From NCBI GenBank assembly GCA_017399965.1, contig JAFQAP010000021.1, positions 1 to 64,000 on the forward strand: a DNA stretch of 64,000 nucleotides, given 5' to 3'. The position numbers were made by a program, and so were the translations under genes. The notes under the pieces were generated by a model. It searched no databases, was not told the DNA's origin, and worked only from the letters and a program-made list of their open reading frames with translations. The stretch is from Clostridia bacterium. GTDB lineage: Bacteria > Bacillota > Clostridia > Oscillospirales > CAG-382. How positions within the stretch are numbered: position 1 is the first letter of the stretch; every line of letters starts with the position of its first letter. This document shows, one piece after another, positions 48,519-57,602 of the stretch.

Positions 48519-51056
48519 TTATTTCTTCTTTCTGGTTATTACTACTATCGCTACTGCGATCACGCCTATAATCACCACAGCAACACCGATGATAAGACCG
48601 GTGTTTCCGCCGTTTTCGGAACCTGTGCCGGAAATATCGCTTTCGGAATCGTTTTTGTTAAGCTCGTTTTTAATGCTTTCTTCCTTTAAGCTTTCCTCTT
48701 TTTTGCTTTCTTCAGCCTTGCTTTCCTCGGTCTTTATGCTTTCTTCAAAGGAATTTTCGTATTCGCTTACCGCGCTGTCGTCAATACCCACATCGGGAAT
48801 ATCGGTATCGCTTACCACGGTGCGGGATTTGTTTGAAAGGATCCTTACCACGTATTCAAGGTCTGTCTTTACAGCCTTGTCTGCGGCAGAAGAGCCCAGC
48901 GAAGAAATAATATTCTTCAGCTCGGTAACAAGCTCTTGGTTTTCGGTAGAGGGGACCAGACCCTTGAAGGCTTCGAGCTTTGCTTTTAGGCTTTCACATT
49001 CGGCTTTTGATTTTCCGCCCAAGGGAAGAATGACGTTTGCAATTCTGTCCAGAGCGTAATCCACAGCGGCGATAACCGCTTTTTCGCTGTCCAGAGTGGG
49101 AGTAATGGCGCGGTTTCTGAAAGCACCCGTTTTAAGCAGAGAATCGGGCGTGCCCTTGCCCAGATAAGAAGCGGCTTCAAAGAACATAACTCCGTCCGCA
49201 CCGTTTTCGTTTGCCAGAGGAACGTGGGTAGATGCATCGTATCCGCTGTAAGAATCGGAAAATACGCCGATACCTGCGGCAAGATATTTGCCGTTCATCT
49301 TTTCTACGTTTTTATCTGTTGCTTCAACGGAATCCAAAGTATAGGACATAGGCTTGAGCAGGTCGATCCAGCCCTTGCTTATCCAGTTTGAATAATCCTG
49401 ATATATGCCGTTGCGTGCGCCTTTTGCATCGGGTCCCACGTCTGCGCAAAGAAGCACGTCCTTGCCGTATTCGTTGAACATGGTTCTCATTCTGCCCACA
49501 AAGCCGGTAATAATATCACAGCGGTACTGCACCCACTTATCCCAATAGGAAGCAGAGGTATCGTATTTGGGAGTGACGCCGTATTTTTCCTTAAATCCGC
49601 CTACGGTAAGGGGATCGTAGCCGTAATCGTCGTTAATACCGTCCTGATATCTTATGTAATCAAGCTCAAATCCGTCGATATCGTAGTTTTCAAGTATATA
49701 TTGGTATGTTCCCAAGAGGAATTCCTGCACTTCGGGGTGGGCGGGGTTAAGGAAGCAGAAATCGTCATCATCGTTAACGCAGGTATCCTTGCCGCTGTTG
49801 TTTATGTTGCGCCAGGAGGGGTTTTTATACCATACGCTTCTCTTAAGGTTTTCGCAGGTGGTGTGGGAGGAATAGAATATGGGCATCCACACGTGCAGTT
49901 CCATATCACGCTTGTGGCATTCCTCAACGTAAGCTTTAAGCACGTCAAAGCCGCCGAATTTGGGATTGTGCTCGAAATCGCTTCCCTCGGGCGCGGGAAA
50001 GATGAGTGTGGAATCGTAAAGAGTTTCTATACAGAGGGTGTTTATACCCGCATCGTAAAGACGCTGAACGTAATCCGCAACCTCTGCCGCGGTCTTTTGT
50101 GTAGGTCTTATCCATACGCCGCGGAACTCAACGGTGCGGCTTTCGCTGCAGGCGGAAAGTCCTTTTTCCAAAAGCCCGTTGATATCTGCTATGCAGTTTT
50201 CTATTTCGGTTTCGTCCGTAAGGGTTTCGTACTTTGCGCGGAGGGCAGCCATTTGGTTAAGACATTCGGTTACGTAATCGTAATTATAGTAAGCGTATGC
50301 GCTCTTGCCCTCGTCCCGCTTGGTCTTTAACTGCTGAATACCGATATCTATAAGGTTTATGTATGCATCCGCATCCATTTCCAGAGTCAGAATATTCGTT
50401 GCGGTATCATAGCTTGCTTTCATACCGACCTTTGCGTTTTTCGTAACCCAATCCGAATTGCCGCCGTGGCCGGAAATTACAAAGCCGCCCTTGGGGATCT
50501 TATTGTTGTTGCCGCCTATGGAGACGATACGTCCGTCCGCGCCGACAATGGCTTCCGTACCCCATTCGTTGGTCGCGGTGGTAGCGCCCTGATTATATAT
50601 AATAAGCATCTGCTCGCCGCGGGTCCTGTTGTAACCGTCTATAGTGCGTTCGACCGTATAGTAAATTCCGCCGTACTGGGTGGGTTCGGAGGTTATAAGA
50701 ATTGTGGATGAGCGCGCATCGTAATAGCAATACAAACCTACCTTAAGGTTGTTTTTTACCCAGCCGTCCATTTCGCCGTGGCCGGAAACCACGAATCCGC
50801 CTTCGGGTATTTCCGCGTTACCTACGCGGGTGGTCACGCTTACGATCTTGTTGTCCGCGCCTACCACGGCTTCGGTGCCCCATTCGTTGGTAGCGGTGGT
50901 CTTGCCGAAGGCGGGAGTATAAACTATAAGCTCGTTTTCGCCTCTGCCGCGGTTTTCCGCGGTTATGGACTGAGTTTTTTCCTCTGCGGAAACGGCAAAG
51001 GAAAGCATGCCCATACACATTACGAGAGCGAGAAAAACAACTAAAACCTTTTTCAT
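48519..51056 (-). CDS. secreted, membrane-anchored GHL10-type glycoside hydrolase
   Basis: An 845-residue surface protein. Residues 1-25 are a signal peptide (KKVLVVFLALVMCMGMLSFAVSA). Two homologous modules of about 80 residues follow, each with TTATNEWGTEA(V/I)VGAD and IP(E/K)GGFV(V/I)SGHG. From about 320 there is a GHL10 (family-10-like) TIM barrel: VEFRGVWIRPTQKT, DAGINTLCIETLYDS, DGFELDYIRYQDGI. A helical stretch, a charged low-complexity KEES region and a C-terminal helix with KKK anchor it. It starts 1 bp after the ychF stop (TAATATG), so translation is coupled. Confidence 0.88.
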   Translation of the reverse strand: MKKVLVVFLALVMCMGMLSFAVSAEEKTQSITAENRGRGENELIVYTPAFGKTTATNEWGTEAVVGADNKIVSVTTRVGNAEIPEGGFVVSGHGEMDGWVKNNLKVGLYCYYDARSSTILITSEPTQYGGIYYTVERTIDGYNRTRGEQMLIIYNQGATTATNEWGTEAIVGADGRIVSIGGNNNKIPKGGFVISGHGGNSDWVTKNAKVGMKASYDTATNILTLEMDADAYINLIDIGIQQLKTKRDEGKSAYAYYNYDYVTECLNQMAALRAKYETLTDETEIENCIADINGLLEKGLSACSESRTVEFRGVWIRPTQKTAAEVADYVQRLYDAGINTLCIETLYDSTLIFPAPEGSDFEHNPKFGGFDVLKAYVEECHKRDMELHVWMPIFYSSHTTCENLKRSVWYKNPSWRNINNSGKDTCVNDDDDFCFLNPAHPEVQEFLLGTYQYILENYDIDGFELDYIRYQDGINDDYGYDPLTVGGFKEKYGVTPKYDTSASYWDKWVQYRCDIITGFVGRMRTMFNEYGKDVLLCADVGPDAKGARNGIYQDYSNWISKGWIDLLKPMSYTLDSVEATDKNVEKMNGKYLAAGIGVFSDSYSGYDASTHVPLANENGADGVMFFEAASYLGKGTPDSLLKTGAFRNRAITPTLDSEKAVIAAVDYALDRIANVILPLGGKSKAECESLKAKLEAFKGLVPSTENQELVTELKNIISSLGSSAADKAVKTDLEYVVRILSNKSRTVVSDTDIPDVGIDDSAVSEYENSFEESIKTEESKAEESKKEESLKEESIKNELNKNDSESDISGTGSENGGNTGLIIGVAVVIIGVIAVAIVVITRKKK

Positions 51057-51057
51057 A

Positions 51058-52143
51058 TTACACGTTAAAGCGGAACAGTACGATGTCCCCATCCTCCATT
51101 ATATATTCTTTACCTTCGCTTCTTACAAGACCTGCATCCTTTGCGGCGGTCATAGAGCCTTTTTCCATAAGTGCATCGTATGCAACCACTTCCGCGCGGA
51201 TAAAGCCGCGCTCGATATCGCTGTGTATCTTTCCTGCCGCCTTGGGCGCTTTCGTGCCTGCGGGGATCGTCCACGCTCTTACTTCGGGAGTGCCTGCGGT
51301 GAGGAAGGAAATGAGCCCGAGCAATTTATATGAAGTCTTTATAAGACGGTTAAGTCCGGATTCGGAAAGTCCCATATCCTCAAGAAATACTGCCTGCTCT
51401 TCTTCGTCCAGCTCTGCGATCTCCGCCTCCGCTTCGGCGCAGACGATAAGCATTTCGCTGTTTTCCCCTGCGATAAATTCGCCCAAAGCTTTGGTGTATT
51501 CGTTGCCGTCCACCACGCTGCCTTCGTCCACGTTGGCGGCGTATATTACGGGCTTGAAGGATATAAGGTCCATAACCGAAATATATTCAAGCTGTTTTTC
51601 GGTAAATTCTATATTGCGGGCGCTCTTTCCGTCCATAAGTCCTGCGTGGAGCACCTCCAGCGCCTCCAGCTCGTCTGCGGCGGTCTTATCCCCTTTAAGC
51701 TGCTTTTTGACCTTGTCTATACGGCGCTCCGTCATTTCAAGGTCGGCAAGAACAAGCTCGGTGTTTATTGTTTCCACGTCACGCACGGGGTCTGCCGTTT
51801 CGTCCACGTGGACGACCTCGCTTCCGCCGAAGCAGCGTACAACGTGTACTACCGCATCTACGTTGCGGATATGGGAAAGGAACTTGTTGCCCAAGCCTTC
51901 GCCGCTTGCCGCGCCGCGGACAAGACCTGCAATATCCACAAACTCAATGGTGGCGTACGTCTTTTTTTCGGGATTATACATTTCGCACAGACGGTCGATA
52001 CGCTCGTCGGGCACGGTTACCACGCCCACGTTGGGCTCGATAGTGCAAAAAGGATAGTTGGCAGACGCCGCGCCTGCTTTTGTAAGTGCGTTAAAAAGTG
52101 TGCTTTTGCCCACGTTGGGCAAGCCTACGATACCAAGTTTCAT
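51058..52143 (-). CDS. ychF: YchF/OLA1-type ATPase
   Basis: A 361-residue Obg-related P-loop protein that prefers ATP. The G1 motif is GLPNVGKSTLFNAL, followed by G3 DIAGLVRGAASGEGLGN, NVDE in place of the NKxD guanine motif, and a C-terminal TGS domain (FFTAGTPEVRAWTIPAG-like, here LTAGTPEVRAWTIPAG). It contacts ribosomes and is involved in stress responses. It shares a transcript with the secreted hydrolase, an odd pairing. Confidence 0.96.
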   Translation of the reverse strand: MKLGIVGLPNVGKSTLFNALTKAGAASANYPFCTIEPNVGVVTVPDERIDRLCEMYNPEKKTYATIEFVDIAGLVRGAASGEGLGNKFLSHIRNVDAVVHVVRCFGGSEVVHVDETADPVRDVETINTELVLADLEMTERRIDKVKKQLKGDKTAADELEALEVLHAGLMDGKSARNIEFTEKQLEYISVMDLISFKPVIYAANVDEGSVVDGNEYTKALGEFIAGENSEMLIVCAEAEAEIAELDEEEQAVFLEDMGLSESGLNRLIKTSYKLLGLISFLTAGTPEVRAWTIPAGTKAPKAAGKIHSDIERGFIRAEVVAYDALMEKGSMTAAKDAGLVRSEGKEYIMEDGDIVLFRFNV

Positions 52144-52178
52144 ATTATATCTCCGATGTTTTCATATTTTTACAGTTT

Positions 52179-52207
52179 ATTATATAATATAAAAGCAAAA
52201 AAAGCAA
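52179..52207 (-). promoter_or_regulatory. promoter of ychF
   Basis: TTGCTT (52207-52202), 17 bp, TATAAT (52184-52179). Confidence 0.6.
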
Positions 52208-52253
52208 CACAAAAGTTATCGGCAAAAATGTTTAATAAGAAGCGTCTTTACTG

Positions 52254-52282
52254 TTGATATTTTGCCGATACCGTGGTATAAT
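52254..52282 (+). promoter_or_regulatory. promoter of the Fic gene
   Basis: TTGATA, 17 bp, TATAAT (52277-52282). Confidence 0.7.
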
Positions 52283-52313
52283 AACAATGCGAAAAAGCAA
52301 AGGAGGGTTTTGT

Positions 52314-53204
52314 ATGGAATATTTAACTGCCGTAAAAATAGCGGAAAAATGGGAGCTTTCGCCGAGAAGCGTGCGCAACTACTGCGCTTTGGGCAGGATT
52401 AAGGGGGCAAAACGTATCGGCAAAATCTGGTACGTGCCCGAAAACGCACAAAAGCCCGAAAGATCCAACAAGAAAAAAACGCCTCTTTCCTTGACGGGCA
52501 TATTAAAAGAGCAAAAAGCGGCAAGATTTAAAGGGGGAATCTATCACAAGATACAGATAGACCTTACCTATAATTCCAACCGCATTGAAGGAAGCCGTCT
52601 TACTCACGATCAGACACGGTATATATTTGAGACCAACACCATAAGCTTTGAAAACGGGGCGGTAAACGTGGACGATATTATCGAAACGACCAACCATTTT
52701 CGTTGCATTGATATGATAATTGATGAAGTAAACGCACCTTTAACCGAAAAGTTTATAAAACGGCTTCACTCCGCCCTTAAAACCGGCACCGGCGACAGCC
52801 GCAAGGATTGGTTTGCGGTAGGTGAATACAAAAAACTGCCCAACGAGGTTGGCGGTAACGACACCACGCTGCCCGAAAAAGTAGGGGGCGAAATGAAGGC
52901 GCTTCTTGCGGATTATAACGGAAAAGAAAATATAATGCTGGAAGATATTATAGATTTCCACGTAGCCTTTGAACGCATACACCCGTTTCAGGACGGAAAC
53001 GGCAGAGTGGGACGACTTATTCTGTTTAAGGAATGTCTGAAGTATAACATCGTGCCGTTTATTATAGAAGATGACCTGAAGCTGTTTTATTACCGCGGTT
53101 TAAAGGAATGGGACAAAGAAAAAGGCTTCCTGTTGGACACCTGCCTTACAGCTCAGGACAGATTCAAAAGGTATATGGAATATTTCAGAATAGCCTACAG
53201 GTGA
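52314..53204 (+). CDS. Fic-domain protein with N-terminal DNA-binding-like segment
   Basis: A 296-residue protein whose start follows AAAGGAGGG. Residues 1-45 (LTAVKIAEKWELSPRSVRNY, GRIKGAKRIGKIWYVPE) look like an excisionase/MerR-type helix-turn-helix. The Fic core has HPFQDGNGRVGRL (about residue 220), the complete AMP-transfer motif. SNRIEG at about 87 fits the inhibitory helix motif [S/T]xxxE[G/N], so activity is probably self-restrained. No antitoxin gene is adjacent. AMPylation of a target protein is the likely activity; the target is unknown. Confidence 0.88.
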   Translation: MEYLTAVKIAEKWELSPRSVRNYCALGRIKGAKRIGKIWYVPENAQKPERSNKKKTPLSLTGILKEQKAARFKGGIYHKIQIDLTYNSNRIEGSRLTHDQTRYIFETNTISFENGAVNVDDIIETTNHFRCIDMIIDEVNAPLTEKFIKRLHSALKTGTGDSRKDWFAVGEYKKLPNEVGGNDTTLPEKVGGEMKALLADYNGKENIMLEDIIDFHVAFERIHPFQDGNGRVGRLILFKECLKYNIVPFIIEDDLKLFYYRGLKEWDKEKGFLLDTCLTAQDRFKRYMEYFRIAYR

Positions 53205-53282
53205 TTTTCCCCCGTTTTGAACGGGTTTAATTGACTTTTTATTTTCTTTGTGTTAAACTTTTAAGGACGGAGGTATGTGAAA

Positions 53283-55583
53283 ATGAAAAAGACTTTATGT
53301 TTGTTTTTAATTCTTACCATTATGGGAGGTGTTTTTATGACAAGCTGTGAAAAACCGGTCATGGAGCCGTACGTGCTTGAAAATATCCGTATCTGGCCCG
53401 AATCCGGCACGGTTATGACGGAAAGCGAAGGCAAGCGGACCTTGGCGCTGGACAAAAATATGCCCGAGGAATTGGAATTTACCGATTGGTATAATGCCAC
53501 CCATAAAGAAAAGAACCCCGTTGACAGAGTTTCTTTATTTATAGATATAGGCTTCCCTGCGCCAAACGGCAAGGTGGAATTAAAGGGCGCGGGCTGCGCT
53601 TATAAAGTGTTCGCATCCGATGACGGATATAATTTTACAAAGTTTTTGGGAGAATTTGAAACCGATACCTTTGAGTTTGGTACCGAATGCAAGGCGTTTA
53701 ACATAGTTTTTGAAAAAGACAGCGTTACCCTTTCCGGTATAACCGTAACCGCTTTGCCTTATGCGAAAAAGACTTTGCTTTCCGTTGGGGCTTCCTACGT
53801 TTGGGAAGGCACGGGAATGAAGGCGTATTCCGATAAAGACGGCTTGAAGCTTACGGACGGAGTATACTTTACGGGGGACGACAGCGTTGTTGCCGCAAAA
53901 ATAGCCCGCGAAGAAGACGGACTTACAAAGAAAAGAGGCAGCATAATTACTCTTGATCTGGGGGAAGCAAAAAACGTTTCCGAAGTATCCCTGGGCGCAT
54001 ATATATCCGGCAATATAAAGGCGGTGCTGCCCGAAAGGATCTCTGTGCGTTATTCGGTTGACGGAGAAAACTGGCAGGATTTCGGACAGTCCTTCCTTGC
54101 GGAAACAAACGGTAAGATAAACCGTTTTACCGTAACACGTCCTTCTACCGTTGAGGCAAGATACGTAAAAGTGCTTACCAACACAGAGGGAATTTTCGCC
54201 TGCGATGAAATTGAAGTCTGGGGCGCAAATACTCCCGTGGCGGAAAAGAAATATACTCCTCTTGCCATTCCCGCAGGCAACGTAAACACTGTTAAGAGCG
54301 CATCCGACAAAGCGTTAACCGACGGTGTTTTAAATGCGGGTGTAAAAATTGACGGCGAAATAAGCATAAAGGCAAAGGGTACGGTAAACGCAGTAAACAT
54401 ATTTTCCACCGCGGAAATTACGGATATTTCTCTTCCCGGAAAGGTAATAAAAAATTCCGCCGCAGGCCTGCACACCACTCTTATAACGCTTGAAACCCCC
54501 GTGGAATCGGGCGAATTTACCCTTTCTTTTAAATGCGAGGGCGAAATTAACGAAATACAGACCTTTGGAAAGACCGTTTCTCTGCCCGTAGTGGACGGCG
54601 GATTTTACCAGCTTCCCACCAACGGAGGCAACGATGTTTCCACCCAAAACGACGCATACAGCTGGTATCTTTCACTTAAAGGTATGCGGGATCTGGGCAT
54701 GAGCACGGTTATAATTCAGTATTCCACCCACTATAACGCAAAAACCACCCTTATAAACGGCAAAAACATTACCGCCGCCGGATATAAATACACCCCCACC
54801 TACGGTACCGAGGACTTGTGCAAGGCGGTGCTTGACGGGGCGGAAAAATTGGGAATGAAGGTGTTTATCGGCACTATTCACGATGCGGATTTCACCAACC
54901 CCAAAAATAATCAGGCGCAGTACGACGCAATTGTGGCAGACGGAGAAAAGGTGATAAAGGATATTCACGAAATGTACGGGACACACCCCGCTTTCGGCGG
55001 ATATTACCTTTCCGATGAGACCTGCGATTACTGGCTTAATTTCAGCGGCGGTGTAGAGGCTGCCCGCAAGGTATATGAGGGACAGTCCAAGGTGATACGT
55101 TCTCTGGATAAGGACGCGCTTATAATGATCGCACCTGCTATATGGCGTTCCGGCAACGCGGCGAAAATTGAAGAAAAGCTGTATGAGCTTTTAAAGCCTG
55201 CAGCCGAGGGAGAAAAACCCGTGGTAGACATTGTTGCGGTGCAGGATTGTCTGGGCAGAGAACAGACGCTTACCGTAACCGATAAGGTTTACAAGGATTG
55301 GCTTATGTTCTGTCAATCCTGGAAAAAGGGCATTGAAAAAGCAGGGGCGGATTTCTGGCACGATGCGGAGGTATTTGAAATAAATTATTCCTCCAAGCGT
55401 TTTGAAGAAACGGAAAAATCCCTTACTCTGCAGTATACTCTTTCCGATGGAATTATTGTTTTTGATATCCCCCACTATATGACACCTATGGCGCTTTGGG
55501 GCAAGGACGATTGGAAGGGTGTATACAAGATGCACCAAATGAAGCAGTATATAGAGTATTACAGCAAATTTGTGCAGGAATAA
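53283..55583 (+). CDS. DUF4434-like lipoprotein with discoidin-type domains
   Basis: A 766-residue lipoprotein; ATG 53283 is 9 bp after GGAGG, preferred over a GTG six bases earlier. Signal LCLFLILTIMGGVFMTSC gives the lipid Cys. Residues 40-180 and 180-330 are beta-rich with YSVDGENWQDFG and ARYVKVLTN, typical of F5/8 type C carbohydrate-binding modules. The C-terminal 340 residues form a TIM-barrel-like unit (GGFYQLPTNGGNDVS, MSTVIIQYSTHYNAKT, GGYYLSDETCDYW) of the DUF4434 type. It probably binds and perhaps cleaves glycans at the surface. cysK starts 2 bp after its stop. Confidence 0.8.
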   Translation: MKKTLCLFLILTIMGGVFMTSCEKPVMEPYVLENIRIWPESGTVMTESEGKRTLALDKNMPEELEFTDWYNATHKEKNPVDRVSLFIDIGFPAPNGKVELKGAGCAYKVFASDDGYNFTKFLGEFETDTFEFGTECKAFNIVFEKDSVTLSGITVTALPYAKKTLLSVGASYVWEGTGMKAYSDKDGLKLTDGVYFTGDDSVVAAKIAREEDGLTKKRGSIITLDLGEAKNVSEVSLGAYISGNIKAVLPERISVRYSVDGENWQDFGQSFLAETNGKINRFTVTRPSTVEARYVKVLTNTEGIFACDEIEVWGANTPVAEKKYTPLAIPAGNVNTVKSASDKALTDGVLNAGVKIDGEISIKAKGTVNAVNIFSTAEITDISLPGKVIKNSAAGLHTTLITLETPVESGEFTLSFKCEGEINEIQTFGKTVSLPVVDGGFYQLPTNGGNDVSTQNDAYSWYLSLKGMRDLGMSTVIIQYSTHYNAKTTLINGKNITAAGYKYTPTYGTEDLCKAVLDGAEKLGMKVFIGTIHDADFTNPKNNQAQYDAIVADGEKVIKDIHEMYGTHPAFGGYYLSDETCDYWLNFSGGVEAARKVYEGQSKVIRSLDKDALIMIAPAIWRSGNAAKIEEKLYELLKPAAEGEKPVVDIVAVQDCLGREQTLTVTDKVYKDWLMFCQSWKKGIEKAGADFWHDAEVFEINYSSKRFEETEKSLTLQYTLSDGIIVFDIPHYMTPMALWGKDDWKGVYKMHQMKQYIEYYSKFVQE

Positions 55584-55585
55584 TT

Positions 55586-56512
55586 ATGGGAAAAATATAT
55601 TCGGGAGCAGACGCTCTTATAGGCGGCACTCCCCTTTTGGAACTTAACAATATAAAAAAAGCCCTTGCGCTTAACTGCCGTATCCTTGCAAAGCTGGAAT
55701 CCTTTAACCCTGCGGGCAGCGCCAAGGACAGAGTGGCGAAAAGTATTCTGGACGAAGGCGAAAAGGCAGGTGCGATCAATAAAAATACGGTTATTATCGA
55801 GCCTACCTCGGGGAATACGGGAATAGGTCTTGCCGCCCTTTGCGCGGTGAGAGGATACAAATGTATTATAGTTATGCCCGAAAATATGTCGGAAGAAAGA
55901 AAAATGCTTATATCCGCATACGGTGCGTCCCTTGTGCTTACACCCGCAGGGGATGGAATGGACGGGGCGATAAACAAAGCAAACGCGCTTTTAAAAGAGA
56001 TACCGAACAGTATTATTGCGGGGCAGTTTACAAACCCCGCAAATCCCAAAGCCCACTACGACACCACGGGCAGAGAGATATATGAAGATACCGACGGCTG
56101 CGTGGATATTTTTGTTTGCGGTGTGGGCACGGGCGGCACCATTACCGGCACGGGAAAATATTTAAAAGAGAAAAAAGGGGATATAAAAATAACAGCCGTT
56201 GAGCCTGCCTTATCCCCCGTACTTTCTGGCGGGGAAAAGGGTACCCACGGCTTGCAGGGTATCGGCGCAGGCTTTGTGCCCGAGGTTTTGGACACGACCG
56301 TTTACGACTGTGTGGAAACCGTGACCGAGCAAGAAGCCTTTGAATACGCCCGTCTGCTTGCAAAAAAAGAGGGAATTTTGGCGGGCATTTCCTCCGGCGC
56401 CGCACTTTGCGCCGCTGTCCGTGAGGGCAAAAAGGAAGAAAACGCGGGAAAAACGATAGTAGTTTTGCTTCCCGACTCAGGTGAAAGATACCTTTCTTCG
56501 GGACTTTTTTGA
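55586..56512 (+). CDS. cysK: cysteine synthase (O-acetylserine sulfhydrylase)
   Basis: A 308-residue PLP enzyme making cysteine from O-acetylserine and sulfide. NPAGSAKDRVA holds the PLP lysine (about residue 40). The substrate loop is TSGNTGIGLAA, and the PLP phosphate loop is GVGTGGTITGTGKYL. GISSGAAL near the end is also typical. The start was set at ATG 55586; the frame extends into the upstream gene. It is coupled to an extracellular lipoprotein gene, which has no obvious metabolic link. Confidence 0.95.
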   Translation: MGKIYSGADALIGGTPLLELNNIKKALALNCRILAKLESFNPAGSAKDRVAKSILDEGEKAGAINKNTVIIEPTSGNTGIGLAALCAVRGYKCIIVMPENMSEERKMLISAYGASLVLTPAGDGMDGAINKANALLKEIPNSIIAGQFTNPANPKAHYDTTGREIYEDTDGCVDIFVCGVGTGGTITGTGKYLKEKKGDIKITAVEPALSPVLSGGEKGTHGLQGIGAGFVPEVLDTTVYDCVETVTEQEAFEYARLLAKKEGILAGISSGAALCAAVREGKKEENAGKTIVVLLPDSGERYLSSGLF

Positions 56513-56523
56513 AAAAGTCCCGA
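56498..56523 (+). terminator. hairpin overlapping the cysK stop
   Basis: TCGGGACTTTTT/AAAAAGTCCCGA; the TGA stop is in its loop. No T tract follows on the plus strand, so termination strength is uncertain. Confidence 0.5.
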
Positions 56524-56625
56524 TGAATGGAGAGAAGAGAGAAGAGAGAAGAGAAATGGAAGATTTTTGCGTAAAACGCAAAAATCAACCATCATTTCTC
56601 ATTTCTCATTCCTCATTCCTCATTC
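56524..56625. repeat. F4 element with mixed arms
   Basis: The left arm is GAGAGAAGAGAGAAG units, the core is GATTTTTGCG-taaa-ACGCAAAAATC, and the right arm is CAACCAT followed by TTTCTCAT/TTCCTCAT. The two arms belong to different simple-repeat types. Confidence 0.65.
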
Positions 56626-56655
56626 AAAAAACGCAGACTTGGTCTGCGTTTTTTT
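56626..56655. terminator. terminator of the minus-strand zinc-ribbon gene
   Basis: AAAAAACGCAGAC/GTCTGCGTTTTTT with a short loop. Confidence 0.8.
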
Positions 56656-57442
56656 AGTCTATAAAATATATGTACGCTCCGTTAAGGCAGGGGGATTCCG
56701 TTTCGTTGCCTTGGGAATCGTAGGCGGTTTTTCGTCCCGCGCCTTCGCCGTAGACCTTTATAACGTCGCCTTCCACAAGGATCTCACCGCCGGAAACAAA
56801 GCAATCTCTTACCAAAACGGTAAATCTGCTGTCCTCGGAGGTGCACAGATAATAATTCTCTTCGGAATAAAAATATTCCTCGTACACCCAAACCTTTTTT
56901 ACCACGGTAAGCTCTAAGGAAACGTACTTTTCCTCATACTTTTGGGAATTACGGTAAAATTCCTCTGCGCTGATATATTGGCACTTGTTTTCGTACTCTT
57001 CTTTGGAAAGAGAGGTGTTTACCGGCTTTTCGAACCCGCTTTTTATATCGTATACCAGCTTGGGAATTCCGCCGGGATAGATCACGCTCGCAGAAGGAAG
57101 CAAAAGATATATAACCGCAAGGGTGCAAAACAGCACCTTTTTCCATTTCTCTCTGGGACTGGTGATAAGAAGCACTATTCCCGCAGGGGTGAAGGTGAAT
57201 ATCATTAAAAGGATAAACCACCAGGAATGATACCATTCTACAAACCTTACCCTGCCCGAACCGGAAGGACGGCGGCGCTTCTTTTCCCTTTTTCGGTTGC
57301 CTGCCCGCATTTCCTCGGGGCACACTTTACCGCAAAGAGGACATTTTTCCGAAGCGAAAAAGCACTTGCAATCCGGACATTTGTTAAGATCCGGTCTGTC
57401 AAGCTCGGCGTCGTCTGCGTGAGAGCCTAAAAGTCTGCCCAT
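56654..57442 (-). CDS. zinc-ribbon membrane protein of unknown function
   Basis: A 262-residue protein. CPDCKCFF...CPLCGKVC (residues 22-41) is a zinc ribbon, followed by a very basic linker (RKREKKRRRPSGSGR). WWFILLMIFTFTPAGIVLLI and VLFCTLAVIYLLLPSASVI are two membrane helices. The extracytoplasmic tail of about 130 residues has an OB-fold-like pattern (EKYVSLELTVVKKVW, LVEGDVIKVYGEGAG). AAAGGAC precedes the ATG. I do not recognise a named family. Confidence 0.72.
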   Translation of the reverse strand: MGRLLGSHADDAELDRPDLNKCPDCKCFFASEKCPLCGKVCPEEMRAGNRKREKKRRRPSGSGRVRFVEWYHSWWFILLMIFTFTPAGIVLLITSPREKWKKVLFCTLAVIYLLLPSASVIYPGGIPKLVYDIKSGFEKPVNTSLSKEEYENKCQYISAEEFYRNSQKYEEKYVSLELTVVKKVWVYEEYFYSEENYYLCTSEDSRFTVLVRDCFVSGGEILVEGDVIKVYGEGAGRKTAYDSQGNETESPCLNGAYIYFID

Positions 57443-57461
57443 AATGATGTGTCCTTTCTGA

Positions 57462-57575
57462 AAACTATGAACGATGAACGATGAACGATGAACTAATGGT
57501 TGATTTTTGCCCTTTTGGGCAAAAATCTTCCGAAGTTCCTAGTTCCTAGTTCCAAGTTCCTCGTTTTAAATTCCT
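57462..57575. repeat. F4 element (reverse) with GAACGAT and GTTCCTA arms
   Basis: Three GAACGAT units, ATGGTTGATTTTTGCCC-tttt-GGGCAAAAATC, then CTTCCGAAG and GTTCCTAGTTCC units. It lies between the zinc-ribbon and proS genes. Confidence 0.65.
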
Positions 57576-57602
57576 CGCCGTAACAGATTTTAATTATTTT
57601 AA

